Assembly: GCA_001899525.1 (NCBI GenBank)
Contig: MKVY01000027.1
Span: forward strand, 52,198 to 98,815
Reading direction: 5' to 3'
Origin: Rhizobiales bacterium 65-9
GTDB lineage: Bacteria > Pseudomonadota > Alphaproteobacteria > Rhizobiales > Beijerinckiaceae
Length of the DNA: 46,618 nucleotides
Part shown: positions 1 through 9,000 of the stretch, piece by piece
Numbering within the stretch: position 1 is the first letter of the stretch
Layout: the number at the start of each line of letters is the position of its first letter
Notes under the pieces: generated by a model
Told to the model about the DNA's origin: nothing
What the model saw: only the letters and a program-made list of their open reading frames with translations
Databases searched by the model: none
Made by a program: the position numbers and the translations under genes

Positions 1-2
1 CG

Positions 3-536
3 CCCGCGAAGCCGGCCGAGCCTGCGCCGCCTGTCGAAGCGCCGCCCTCCCCGCCGGCCTCTTCCGCGCCGCCGACGCCATCCGGCTCGCCCGCCATTCC
101 GCACCCGCCGCCCGTCGCGGTCCCGACGCCGCCGCAACGGCGACGGCATGAGCCGATCCGCCCGACGGCGATGCTCGCCGCCTCCGTGCTCGCCAATCCG
201 CGCAGCCGCGGGACCGTCGCCTTCCTGAAATCGCTCGATGCGGACGGGCGCTTCGAGCAGCTCTGCAACCTCGAAGCGATGGCGCAGATCGCGCGCGCCT
301 ATCCCGATCTGCGTCCGGACCGGGTCATCGCCTATGCAAGGGCCGACACGACAACGAAAGGCGACCTGCTCAGCGCCGCGGGCGCGGCCTTTCACAGCGG
401 CAGGGACTGGATCAATCTTTCTTTCACCTGCCGCGCGTCGCGCGACAGAACGACAATGATCGCGTTTGAATTCGAGGTCGGCGAGCCCATTCCAAGAAGC
501 GACTGGACGGCGCTCAACCTGCCGGCCCGCCCCTGA
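3..536 (+). CDS. DUF930-family protein, 5' truncated by window edge
   Basis: The reading frame is open from the left edge, so the true start lies outside the window. The first ~50 visible residues are Pro/Ala-rich, like the periplasm-spanning linker of TonB-like or envelope proteins. They are followed by a compact domain of about 120 residues beginning near base 171. That domain shows the DUF930 pattern: an LADPRSR-like segment (here LANPRSRG), QLCNLEAM, a YA-AD segment, a WINLSF-C segment, and a C-terminal FEVGEPIPRSDW. DUF930 is common in Hyphomicrobiales and has no assigned function. The ATG at 171 is in frame but is probably internal, because the upstream Pro-rich stretch is uninterrupted. 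The gene converges on the acyltransferase with only 7 bases between stops. Family assignment rests on remembered motif pattern, not a search. Confidence 0.78.
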   Translation, partial: PAKPAEPAPPVEAPPSPPASSAPPTPSGSPAIPHPPPVAVPTPPQRRRHEPIRPTAMLAASVLANPRSRGTVAFLKSLDADGRFEQLCNLEAMAQIARAYPDLRPDRVIAYARADTTTKGDLLSAAGAAFHSGRDWINLSFTCRASRDRTTMIAFEFEVGEPIPRSDWTALNLPARP

Positions 537-543
537 GCGCGCG

Positions 544-2496
544 TCACGGATCGAGCCGCAGCGCCGACTCCAGCGCCGGCCCGACGCGGGAAACCAGAGC
601 CCGCGAGCCATCCACCGTCAGATGGGACGCGTCGCGAAACCAGATCGCGGCGCCGTCGCCCGTGGCGCAGCGCGCCGCGTCGCAGAACGCCCCGACAGGG
701 TCCACGAACGCGACGGCGCCGTAATCCTTCGCGCCGCTCGCCAGAATCCGATCGATGCGCGCCGCCTCCTCGCGGATGAGAGTCGGCTCGCGCGGAGCGC
801 ATTGCGCTTCGGTCGCGCCCGGCCGGGACCGGCACCGGCCAACATCGACGCCGAGACGCGGGCTTTGGCCGACGATCACGACAGGCCTGTGCGCCGCGCC
901 GATCGCGCGAAGCGTCATCGCCAGACGGCGTTCGATGAAGGCGGCGAAATCCGCATCGGCGGCCTGCGCCGAAGAATCGCCGTCCGCTGCGACCGCGCCC
1001 TGATACCGCATCCAGTCGGCGCCGAGAATCACCGGGCTGTCATCGCTCGCGAGTTGCGCGAACGCCTGTTCGACATTCTTCCGGCAGGTCTTGTCCTCGG
1101 TCCCGCGCTGATAAGTAGCGACGCCGACAAGAAACAGGCAGCCATGATTGTAAAGCGCGACGCCGCGAACATGCTTGCGGCGGAACAGCTCGTCGAGGCC
1201 CGCGACCCAGTTCAGCGCATGGCTGTCGCCGACGAGATACACCGTGCGGCGCGACGACAGATCCCCGAACGCGCAGCGGCTGTAATAGGCGTTGCACGCA
1301 TCGCCGGCGTAGGACAATTCGCCCGGCCGCTCCGCGCGTCCCTTGGCGAGACGCTGCGGAACGCCGCCGCTCGCCGCGACGCCGATGGCGAAGACAGCCG
1401 TCGCCGCGGGCGCAAGGACGGCGAGGATGAGCGCGCCGCGCCTCACCAGCCGCGACGACAGCGACAATGGCTCGGGCCGACCGCGGGAGGACGCTCTGAA
1501 CGGCTGCTCCACCAGCGCAAACAAGAGCGCGCCGCCGATCAGCGACGCGACGAAGAGCCCCGCCTTCGCCGGCGCCGTCGGCGGCGTCACCAGCCAGTAG
1601 CTGTAAAACGCGATCAGCGGCCAGTGCGCGAGATAGATGGAATAGGAGGTCCGCCCGACAAGCCGCAGCGGCGCGTTCGCGGCAAGGCGGTTCGCCGCGC
1701 CGGCGCCGCCGGCCGCAATGAACAGCGCCGCGCCCACCGACGGCGCCAACGCATTGGCCGCAGGCCAGGCCGATCCGGCGCCAAACACAACGAACGACGC
1801 CGCGATGAGAACAAGCCCGGCCGCTCCCATCCATGTCGCGAGGGCCTGTGAGAGAGGCCGCCGCCATAGCCATACGCCGCCGCCGAACGCGAACTCGAAG
1901 ACGCGAAAGGGCGTCAGATAGAATCCAAGGGACGCATCGAAGCGCGCCGCGACAATGCTCGCCAGCAGGGACAGACCTCCTGCGATCGCCATCAGCGCCG
2001 ACAGCGACAGCGCGCGGCTGCGCGCCGCGATCACGAGAAGCGCCGGCCAGGCAAAATAGAACTGCTCCTCGACGCTCAGCGACCAGACATGCAGAAGCGG
2101 CTTCGTCAGATTCGAGCCGTCGAAATAATTCTGCGCCCAGTAGAAATAGAGATTGGCCGCCGCACCGAGCGAGGCGAGCGCGGACGCGGCCAGGCTGGCG
2201 TAATCCTGCGGGGACATCAGGGACCAGCCCGCGATGAGCGAGAGCGCCGCGGTGACGACGAGCGCGGGCCCGAGGCGGCGGGCGCGCCGCGCGTAGAAAT
2301 CTCGAAAGCTGAAGCAATCGCCCTGGCTCAATATCTGCCCGGTGATCAGGTATCCCGAGATCACGAAAAACACATCGACGCCGGCAAAGCCGCCGGGACA
2401 TAGCGCCTCGTCGATATGGAACAGCAGGATCGACAGGACGGCGATCCCGCGAAGCGCTTCGATATCGCCGCGAAAGGCGGCGATTTGTTTTTGCAT
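544..2496 (-). CDS. OafA/YrhL-type membrane acyltransferase with C-terminal SGNH domain
   Basis: Predicted to move acyl groups (usually O-acetyl) onto envelope or extracellular polysaccharide; no substrate can be read from the context. The 650-residue protein starts with the acyltransferase-3 signature: IEALRGIAVL, the catalytic His in LLFHID (about residue 27), and GVDVFFVISGYLI, followed by about ten hydrophobic segments to residue ~375. The soluble C-terminal part carries a GDSH block (Ser ~425) and a DxxH block (RDASH, ~622-625), the catalytic elements of SGNH hydrolases. This AT3-SGNH fusion is a well-known architecture. I start at the ATG at 2496; a TTG nine bases upstream would add three residues, and neither has a clear Shine-Dalgarno. 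Divergent from the small-membrane-protein cluster; no polysaccharide genes adjoin it. Confidence 0.92.
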   Translation of the reverse strand: MQKQIAAFRGDIEALRGIAVLSILLFHIDEALCPGGFAGVDVFFVISGYLITGQILSQGDCFSFRDFYARRARRLGPALVVTAALSLIAGWSLMSPQDYASLAASALASLGAAANLYFYWAQNYFDGSNLTKPLLHVWSLSVEEQFYFAWPALLVIAARSRALSLSALMAIAGGLSLLASIVAARFDASLGFYLTPFRVFEFAFGGGVWLWRRPLSQALATWMGAAGLVLIAASFVVFGAGSAWPAANALAPSVGAALFIAAGGAGAANRLAANAPLRLVGRTSYSIYLAHWPLIAFYSYWLVTPPTAPAKAGLFVASLIGGALLFALVEQPFRASSRGRPEPLSLSSRLVRRGALILAVLAPAATAVFAIGVAASGGVPQRLAKGRAERPGELSYAGDACNAYYSRCAFGDLSSRRTVYLVGDSHALNWVAGLDELFRRKHVRGVALYNHGCLFLVGVATYQRGTEDKTCRKNVEQAFAQLASDDSPVILGADWMRYQGAVAADGDSSAQAADADFAAFIERRLAMTLRAIGAAHRPVVIVGQSPRLGVDVGRCRSRPGATEAQCAPREPTLIREEAARIDRILASGAKDYGAVAFVDPVGAFCDAARCATGDGAAIWFRDASHLTVDGSRALVSRVGPALESALRLDP

Positions 2497-2605
2497 GATC
2501 GGCAATAGCGGGCATTCGGCGACGGGGCGCCGCCCTCATAGCGCACGCCCAAATCAACCGTAAACCCGCGCCGGCGCCGTCCGTCCCCGCCGCATGGTCG
2601 ACGGG

Positions 2606-2642
2606 CGATTGTTTCGCGGAAGCGGTCCGGACGAAACAATCG
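2606..2642. repeat. 11-bp perfect inverted repeat in divergent promoter region
   Basis: The arms cgattgtttcg (2606-2616) and cgaaacaatcg (2632-2642) are exact reverse complements separated by 15 bases. The repeat lies between the divergent acyltransferase (start 2496) and the small membrane protein (start 2745), so it could be a dimeric-regulator operator or a leader hairpin. The arms are AT-richer than the flanking DNA. No regulator family is recognised from the motif. Confidence 0.5.
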
Positions 2643-2710
2643 GACAGCCAGCGAAACCGAATCCGGACCGCCGCGACATCGCGATGAAAAGGCGGCGCCC
2701 TAGCGTGACG

Positions 2711-2736
2711 CCTGCCGGGGCCGGCTCCCCGGCAGG
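2711..2736 (+). promoter_or_regulatory. Leader hairpin overlapping the Shine-Dalgarno of the 2745 gene
   Basis: A perfect 10-bp stem, cctgccgggg (2711-2720) with ccccggcagg (2727-2736), closes a 6-base loop. The Shine-Dalgarno of the following gene, AGGAGGGG at 2734-2741, begins inside the right arm, so the folded RNA would hide its first three bases. This geometry could reduce or regulate translation initiation at 2745. Whether it acts in the cell is inference. Confidence 0.5.
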
Positions 2737-2744
2737 AGGGGACC

Positions 2745-2972
2745 ATGAGCAGGCGAACCGCATCCCATCAGGGCTTCACGCCGCCTCGGCGCGCGACGCG
2801 CGGAGAGCGTCTGATCGGCGCCTTCTGTATGCTGCTTCTTTCCGGCGCATTCGTCGCGTCGGCGACAGTGACCGCGGCATGCGTCGGCTTCTCGTCGTGC
2901 GGCGCGGGGGTCGACGCCGCGCAGGCCGCCGCTCCGCTCCCGCCCCTCTCCGATCCGGGCGCCCCGTCATGA
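2745..2972 (+). CDS. Small single-span membrane or secreted protein (75 aa)
   Basis: Not recognised as a known family. The 75-residue product has a basic N-terminus (several Arg in the first 22 residues), then a hydrophobic segment at about residues 24-45 (LIGAFCMLLLSGAFVA), two cysteines (ACVGFSSCGAG), and a Pro/Ala-rich tail. This fits a signal peptide or an N-terminal anchor with a short periplasmic tail. The start is supported by a strong AGGAGGGG ribosome site three bases upstream, partly inside a hairpin. Its stop overlaps the start of the next small gene by ATGA, implying translational coupling. Function unknown; the coupling and ribosome site are the main evidence that it is real. Confidence 0.6.
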   Translation: MSRRTASHQGFTPPRRATRGERLIGAFCMLLLSGAFVASATVTAACVGFSSCGAGVDAAQAAAPLPPLSDPGAPS

Positions 2973-3184
2973 CGCGCGACGTCATCCTGCGGCCCGGCGG
3001 CGTCTCTCCGGCTTCGCTGCATCCCGACCAGATGATCCTGTTCCCGTCCGGACCGACGATCGCGCGCTCCCGCCGCCAATGGACGTGGCCGCGACCGCCC
3101 CTGTCTCCAAAAATCGCCTTCGGCGTCGCCGCCTTCGGCGCGGGATTCCTTGCAGGCCGGCTCCTGCTGGGCGCCCTAGCGTAA
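2969..3184 (+). CDS. Small membrane-anchored protein (71 aa), coupled to upstream gene
   Basis: Starts at an ATG that overlaps the previous stop codon (ATGA at 2969-2972), so translation is probably coupled. The 71 residues consist of a polar N-terminal half (MTRDVILRPGG, then DQMILFPSG) and a C-terminal hydrophobic helix at about residues 50-70 (IAFGVAAFGAGFLAGRLLLG), typical of tail-anchored small proteins. The frame stays open far upstream, but a longer product would run out of frame through the preceding gene, so I prefer the coupled start. Family unknown. Confidence 0.58.
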   Translation: MTRDVILRPGGVSPASLHPDQMILFPSGPTIARSRRQWTWPRPPLSPKIAFGVAAFGAGFLAGRLLLGALA

Positions 3185-3204
3185 ACTTCTATTCAGGGGC
3201 CTTC

Positions 3205-3561
3205 GTGAAACATCTTCTTGCCGCCTGCGCCGTCCTCATAGCCACAGCGGGCGCCGCGCAGGCCCAGAACGTCGCCGGCTCGTACAATGTCATCGGCGTG
3301 AACGTGAACGGGACCGACTATCGCGGCCGGGCGAGGATCGTGATCACGTCAGAGAACAGCTGCCGCATCATCTGGGACGTGGGGACAGTGTCGGAGGGTA
3401 TATGCATGCGCAACAGCAACGCCTTCACCGCCGCGTACTCCCTGAAGGGAAAGGTCGGCCTCGCCATCTATCAGATCATGAACGACGGCTCGATGCAGGG
3501 CCTCTGGACGCTCGCCGACACGCAGGGCGTCGGACGCGAGACCCTTGTTCCAGCGCGCTAG
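3205..3561 (+). CDS. Small secreted protein of the alphaproteobacterial 'fibronectin-binding' type
   Basis: A 118-residue exported protein. It starts with GTG at 3205, ten bases after a CAGGGG ribosome site, and has a classical signal peptide (KHLLAACAVLIATAGAAQAQ, cleavage probably after AQA). The mature part is a small beta-rich domain with GSYNVIGVN, SCRIIW, the Cys-containing GICMR block, VGLAIYQ and GLWTLAD. I recall this pattern from short exported proteins of Hyphomicrobiales often annotated, without firm evidence, as fibronectin-binding; a true function is unknown. Two cysteines (SCRIIW and GICMR) could form a disulfide. It is the last gene of the 2745-3561 group and is followed by a strong terminator. 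Confidence 0.8.
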   Translation: MKHLLAACAVLIATAGAAQAQNVAGSYNVIGVNVNGTDYRGRARIVITSENSCRIIWDVGTVSEGICMRNSNAFTAAYSLKGKVGLAIYQIMNDGSMQGLWTLADTQGVGRETLVPAR

Positions 3562-3593
3562 GACCGCCCCGCCAGCGCGACGGAGCAAGTCCC

Positions 3594-3632
3594 GCCGGCG
3601 CCGCAGCACATGCGGCGCCGGCGTTTTCTTTT
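3594..3632 (+). terminator. Rho-independent terminator
   Basis: A perfect 12-bp stem, gccggcgccgca (3594-3605) with tgcggcgccggc (3611-3622), closes a 5-base loop and is followed by a T-rich run (gttttctttt). It sits about 30 bases after the stop of the secreted protein gene and ends that cluster. Confidence 0.88.
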
Positions 3633-4123
3633 CCTACTGATTGCTTGCGAGATTGACCAACCTTCTCACGGTTGCATTCCGATACACGAAACACGGTTTT
3701 CTTTTTCTTGGATGAACCGCTTTATGGTTCTCTATTTTCCGCCCGGTCGGCTTTCTCGACGGCGCGTGAATTTTTCGACAAATGCTTGCGATACAGCCAG
3801 GACCAGCAGCGCGCTGAAGTCATCAAATCAGTCGCGTGGCGCTCTGACAGGAAGATGGCGATTCGCGGCGCGCAGGCCGACCGCTCGCCCCGACCGCTTC
3901 AATGTCGCGCCGAGGCTCAAAAAGCGGTGCGCAGGTTCGCACGTTCTTTTCGCTGATCGTCATCTCGCTCCAAAGAACCTCACAGCCCCGGAGTTTAAAC
4001 GCATGGCAGCGCCAAAAGACTATAGCCACGTTCAGCCGCCGTTTGGTTAGATTGCCGCAAGTGAGACGGGCGCTGCTCATGCGGTATGGGGGCGCAACCG
4101 GCCGGCAAACACCATAGGCCAGC
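3633..4123. other. Gene-free AT-richer stretch
   Basis: About 490 bases with no supportable gene. The first ~150 bases are visibly AT-richer than the rest of the window (several T-runs and A/T blocks), unlike the GC-rich flanks. Short open frames exist on both strands, but none has a ribosome site or a recognisable product. The stretch probably holds the promoter of the AraC regulator; no convincing -35/-10 pair could be fixed. It may be a remnant of transferred DNA. Confidence 0.6.
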
Positions 4124-5125
4124 ATGCAGCTGCGTTACGATGTCGACCTCAACGATCTCTTTCACGCCCTCCGATCCACGGATTCCGTTTCTTTCGCAGA
4201 GGTCAGGGGATCGGCGAGAGACCCTTCGCTGACCCGGATCGGGGAATACCGGCACATCGAGGATGGCGTTCTCGCCAGCATTTTCGATCTCGACGTGCTG
4301 CAACCCTACGCGCTGCGCACGCAGCGCCGGAAGCGCATCTCTTTTTCATTTGTCAAAACTGGAAATTATTCGGTCCAGCTCGCGCGGCACATCTATCTGA
4401 TCAAGCCGGTCATGGCCCGGATGACGATCGCGTCGGAATCCCTTGCGAAACACACGCCCCGCATCGCGCCGCAGAAGCTCGAAGGCGTCGTGGTTTTCGC
4501 CGATCCGCAATGCCTCATCGACCGTTTCGGCCTCGATATCGACCGTCTTCCCGACGACGTGAAGAAACTCATAAACGGCGTCCCAGGGACTGAATTCTCT
4601 ATGGAGATTCCACTGGCGCCCTGGTCATGGATATCGATGGAGCAGATCTTCGAATGCCGGTTCGACGACGTTCTGCGCTCCATCTTCCTGAAATCGAAAA
4701 TCCTCGAACTGCTGTGTGAAGCGATCGCCCATCTCAATCAGATGGACCGGCCGACGAACAATTTCCGTATTCCCGCGGCGCGGCGGGAGCAGGCGCGCAT
4801 CGAAACGGCGGCGTTGATCTATCGCAAAGAGATGCGCAATCCGCCCTCCCTTCGTGATCTCGCGCTCCGCCTCGGCCTCAACCGCAACAAGCTGAACGCG
4901 GGCTTTCGCGAAATCTACGGCCTCACGCCGCATGAATATTCGCGCCGCGTCCGGCTCGAATGGGCTCATGACCGCATTTCAAGCGGCGCGATGACGATCA
5001 GCGAAGCGTGCGACGCCGTGGGATACGCCAGCCATTCCGCCTTCACGCGGGCTTATGGCGATGTGTTCGGCTATGCGCCGTCGGAAACGCCGACGACCCG
5101 GGGAAGCGACAAGCTCGCGAAATAG
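4124..5125 (+). CDS. AraC-family transcriptional regulator (PchR-like)
   Basis: A 333-residue DNA-binding regulator. The C-terminal ~100 residues carry the double helix-turn-helix of AraC/XylS proteins: LRDLALRLGLNRNKLNAGFR, the linker YGLTPHEYSRRVRLEWA, then ITISEACDAVGYASHSAFTRAY (seen as MTISEACDAVGY) and FGYAPSE. The N-terminal ~220 residues are a ligand or dimerisation domain without a recognisable cupin motif. Its end, with FLKSKILELLCEAI, resembles PchR-type siderophore-responsive regulators; this is only an impression. Its base composition is lower in GC than its neighbours, especially in the first half. It stands alone, convergent with the response regulator (6 bases between stops), so its target is not evident. 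Confidence 0.87.
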   Translation: MQLRYDVDLNDLFHALRSTDSVSFAEVRGSARDPSLTRIGEYRHIEDGVLASIFDLDVLQPYALRTQRRKRISFSFVKTGNYSVQLARHIYLIKPVMARMTIASESLAKHTPRIAPQKLEGVVVFADPQCLIDRFGLDIDRLPDDVKKLINGVPGTEFSMEIPLAPWSWISMEQIFECRFDDVLRSIFLKSKILELLCEAIAHLNQMDRPTNNFRIPAARREQARIETAALIYRKEMRNPPSLRDLALRLGLNRNKLNAGFREIYGLTPHEYSRRVRLEWAHDRISSGAMTISEACDAVGYASHSAFTRAYGDVFGYAPSETPTTRGSDKLAK

Positions 5126-5131
5126 ACGCGC

Positions 5132-5863
5132 TCAGTCGAGCGGCGGCACGAACATGTAGCCGATGCCGCGCACCGTCCTGATCGCCTCGGGATGGCTCGG
5201 ATCCTTCTCGATCTTGCGGCGCAGCCTGAGAATGCGCAGGTCGATCGCGCGATCGAAGGCCTCAAGATCGCGATGGCTGGTGCTTTCCAGAAGCCAATCG
5301 CGCGCGAGCGGGCGATTGGGGTTGTCGGCGAAGAGTTTCAGCAGATCGAATTCGCTCGCCGCCAGAGTCTGCTCGACGCCGTTCGCATCGATCAGAACGC
5401 GGCGCGTGAGATCGAGCGTGCCCGAGCCCATGCGGACCCTGTCCAGCCTGGGCGGCGGCGCTGATCGTAGCGAGCGCCGCAGCACGCTTTTCACCCGCGC
5501 CAGAAGCTCGCGGGCGTTGAAGGGTTTCGTCACGTAATCGTCGGCGCCGGATTCGAGTCCGATCACGCGGTCGACCGTGTCAGCGCTCGCGGTCAACATG
5601 ATGACCCCGACCTTGGCGCTACGCTCGCGCAGGTAGCGCGCCAGCGCGAATCCATCCTCTCCCGACAGGCTGACGTCGAGAATCACAAGATCGGGCATCT
5701 GCCGGTCGGCGATGCGCCGAAGTCCGCCGCCGCCCTCGACGCCGGAGACCCTGAAGCCCTGTTTCGACAAATATTCGACGACGGCGTCCCGCTGGAACGC
5801 GTCATCCTCGACCACCACGATCGACGGCTTGTTTGCGCCGGCCGGCGTCGCCCCGCTCATCAT
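5132..5863 (-). CDS. OmpR/PhoB-type response regulator of the Bug-kinase phosphorelay
   Basis: A 243-residue cytoplasmic transcription factor. The receiver domain (residues ~13-128) has the acidic pair ED/D at 19-21, the phospho-accepting Asp63 in VILDVSLSG, Thr91 in MLTAS, and Lys113 in VTKPF. The winged-helix DNA-binding domain (~140-240) ends with the typical IRTVRGIGYMF block. It lies downstream of, and on the same strand as, the hybrid kinase gene, with 176 bases between them, and is the natural output of that relay (His-Asp-His-Asp). It resembles TorR/ArcA-type partners of HPt-containing hybrid kinases. Targets cannot be read from the window. A second ATG three bases inside is an equal start. 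Confidence 0.93.
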   Translation of the reverse strand: MMSGATPAGANKPSIVVVEDDAFQRDAVVEYLSKQGFRVSGVEGGGGLRRIADRQMPDLVILDVSLSGEDGFALARYLRERSAKVGVIMLTASADTVDRVIGLESGADDYVTKPFNARELLARVKSVLRRSLRSAPPPRLDRVRMGSGTLDLTRRVLIDANGVEQTLAASEFDLLKLFADNPNRPLARDWLLESTSHRDLEAFDRAIDLRILRLRRKIEKDPSHPEAIRTVRGIGYMFVPPLD

Positions 5864-6039
5864 CTCGTCAAATCAGCCGACTCTCGCACCCTGAGGGGAT
5901 GATGGCCACGGGCCAAATAGCGGTCAATCCGCCGCCCGCGCCGGCATGATCGACCCATGCGTATCCGGCTGTGCGCCAACGCACATGACAACCGGACCCA
6001 CGGAGCGTTGCGCGGCGAGCGAAACAGGATCATGGGGCG

Positions 6040-9000
6040 TCAGCCGCGGGCCGCGCGCAACGTGTTCTCCACCGCGCTCTGCAGCCCGCGCAGATGCGCC
6101 CGCGCCGCCGCGACGTCGCCCGCTTTCGCCGCCTTCTCGATCTCCTCCGCGACCTCGGCGAGCTTTCGCGCGCCGACCATGCGGGCCGATCCCTTCATGC
6201 GATGGGCGATGTCGGAAATCGACGGAGCGTCGCCGCGGTCGAAGGCCTGATCGATGTCGGCGAGCGCAGCGCGCGTGGTCTCGACGAAGGAGCCGATGAG
6301 TCGATCGATGGTGGCGTCGTCGTCTCCGAAGAGATCCGCGAGAACGCTGCGATCCAGAGCCGGCTCCGGCCTGTCCTGCGGCTCCCGCGCCGGCGCGCGC
6401 GGCGCGGGAGCGCCGGGCTCGAGCCATCGTTCGATCGTGGCGCGCAGCTTCTCCAGAGGAACAGGCTTCGCCAGATAATCATCCATGCCGGCGGCGAGGC
6501 ACCGCTCGGATTCTCCGGCGAGCGCGTTGGCGGTCAGCGCCACGATCGGCGTGCGCCGCGCGTCCCCCTCCTCGGCGGCGCGGATCGCGGCGGTCAATCC
6601 GAAGCCGTCGAGCACCGGCATATGGCAATCGGTGATGACGATGCGGTGACGGCCGCTTTGCCATAGGGCGAAAGCCGACGAGCCGTTCTCCGCCTCATCG
6701 GACTCATGGCCGAGTAATTCGAGCTGACGCCGGATCACCTCGCGATTCACCGGATGATCGTCAACGATCAGGATGTTCCGGCGCGGCGCCGATCGGTCGG
6801 CGGCGGCCAAAGGCGCCGCATCGTTCGCCGGATGCGGCGCCGGCTCGCTGAGATCATGCACCCAGCGGTCGCTGGCGAGCATGGGCTTGCGCAGCGCCGC
6901 GGGCGCCGTTCTGCCAACCAGCGCGGCTGCAGCGGCGATCACGCCATCCACACGCCAGGGCATGGGCGCCGACCGGCTGAATTCGTCGGCGGGCCGCGCA
7001 TCCCAGCCGTCCAGATAGACGCGCCGGCGCGGACAGCGAGGCCGCGCGGCGGCGCGCGCGTCGAAGACCATGGCGCGCTCGGCGATCAGCAGGTCGCAGG
7101 CGGCGCCGGCGTCGGCCGGACGCGCCTCGTCCTCGGGGCTGAGAATCTCGATCGACGCGCCGGCGCGCGCGAGGTGACCCGCGAGCCGCCTGGCGGCGTC
7201 GCTGTCGGCCATCGCAACGGCGACCGACACGCCGGCGAGCGGCTGCGGACGATTGTCCGGCGCGGCTCCAGCCCTGACGGGGACCTCAACGGTGAAGACG
7301 GAGCCATGCCCCGGAGCGCTCTGCGCCGCGATGGCGCCGCCCATCAGTTCGACCAGCCGCGCGACGATCGACAGGCCAAGGCCCGTGCCGCCGAACCGCC
7401 GCGTCGTCGTCGCGTCCGCTTGCTCGAAAGGAACAAACAACCGCTCGCGCTGCTCGGGCGTCATGCCGATGCCGGTGTCAGCGACCGTCAGCCGCATCAG
7501 CGCGCGGCCCTCGCGCGCGATGCTCTCGACGACGATGCTGACGGAGCCGGCTTCTGTGAACTTGATCGCGTTGCCGACGAGATTGAAGAGGATCTGACGC
7601 AGGCGCGTCGGATCGCCGAGAATGATCTCGGGCAGCAGCGGATCGGTCTCCGCGTAAAGAGCGAGCCCCTTGCGCCTCGCGCTTTCGGTCATCGTTTCCG
7701 CGACGCCCTCGACGAGGGAGAGCATGTCGACATCGACGGTTTCAAGCTCGAGCCGCCCCGCTTCGATCTTGGAGAAGTCGAGCACGTCGTCGATGATGTT
7801 GAGCAGCGACATGGCCGATTGCCGCGCAAGGCGCACCTGCGTGCGCTGGCGGTCGCCGAGTTGGCCGTGCTCCAGCACTTCGAGCATGCCGAGCACGCCG
7901 TTCATCGGCGTGCGGATTTCGTGGCTCATCGTCGCGAGGAAGGTCGATTTCGCCTGGTTCGCCGCCTCCGCGTCGCGCTGAGCCTTGTAGGCGGCGTCGC
8001 GCGCCGCCTCGAGCGCCGATACCAGCGCATCGAGCTCGATCTCGCGGTTCTTCATTTCCGTGATGTCGACGAGGATCGCAACGATGTTGCCGCTGGCGCT
8101 CTTCTGGCGCGTCATGCGCAGCCAGCGCCCCAGGCTCGTTTCGACGGTCGTCTCCGAGACGTATCCGGCCGGGCGCGCGTCCCGGCTCTCGCGCCGCTCG
8201 GCGATCCAGTCGTCGGACTTCTGCTCGCTGCGCAGGATGCCGCGCGTGAGGGCGGCGCGCACGACGTCGCCGAAGCGCGCGCCGATGCGCATCTCGTCCG
8301 CGAGGCCGGGCAGCATCTCCCTCATCCTGCTGTTCCAGGCGATCAGGCGCGAGTCCGGATCGCAGAGCACGAAACCGCTGCCGAGGCTTTCGATCGCGTC
8401 CTGCAGCCGCTCGCGCGCGTCGCGCACCGCCTGCTCGCCGCGCTTCATGTCGCTGACGTCGGTGAACACGGAGACGATATGATTGGCGTTCGTGCGCTGC
8501 TTCTCGATATGAACCCAGCGGCCGTCGTCGAGCCGGGTCACACCGCGCTCGGTCGCCTCCTGATGACGGGTCAGGAACAGCGACAGCCATTCCTCCTCCT
8601 TGCCTTTCGCCTCCGCGATGCGGCCGGCCGCGAGCGCGCCGCGCAGCATCTCCTCCAGCGTCGCGCCCGCTTTGCGGAAACCGTCGAGATGGGGCGTCAG
8701 ATTCTCGAAGCGGCTGTTCCAGATCATCAGACGATCGCGCTCGTCATAGATGGCGAAGCCGCTCGCCAAGCCCTCGATGGCGTCCTGCAGAAGCTCGGTC
8801 GCCTTCTGCACCGCCTCCTGCGTCTCCTTCATTTCGGTGAGATCGCGGTAATAGGCGAGCAGTTCGCCGCCCGGCAGGGGAATGAAGTTGAACTCGATGA
8901 AGCGCCCGGCGGAGTCGCGCCGATGATAGCGCGCGCCGCCCGACGCCCACATCCGCTCAAGCCCGACACGCACATGCTCTTCCGGATCGCCGGGACCGAA

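Noticed and set aside
466-1851. A 461-codon plus-strand open frame antisense to the acyltransferase
   Set aside because: Arg-rich low-complexity translation with no family features; the opposite strand has intact catalytic motifs.
3610-4050. Open frames of 90-146 codons after the terminator
   Set aside because: The longest begins inside the terminator stem, none has a ribosome site, and the translations show no family pattern.
5970-5985. A 6-bp hairpin between the hybrid kinase and response regulator genes
   Set aside because: Too short and without a T-run to be called a terminator.
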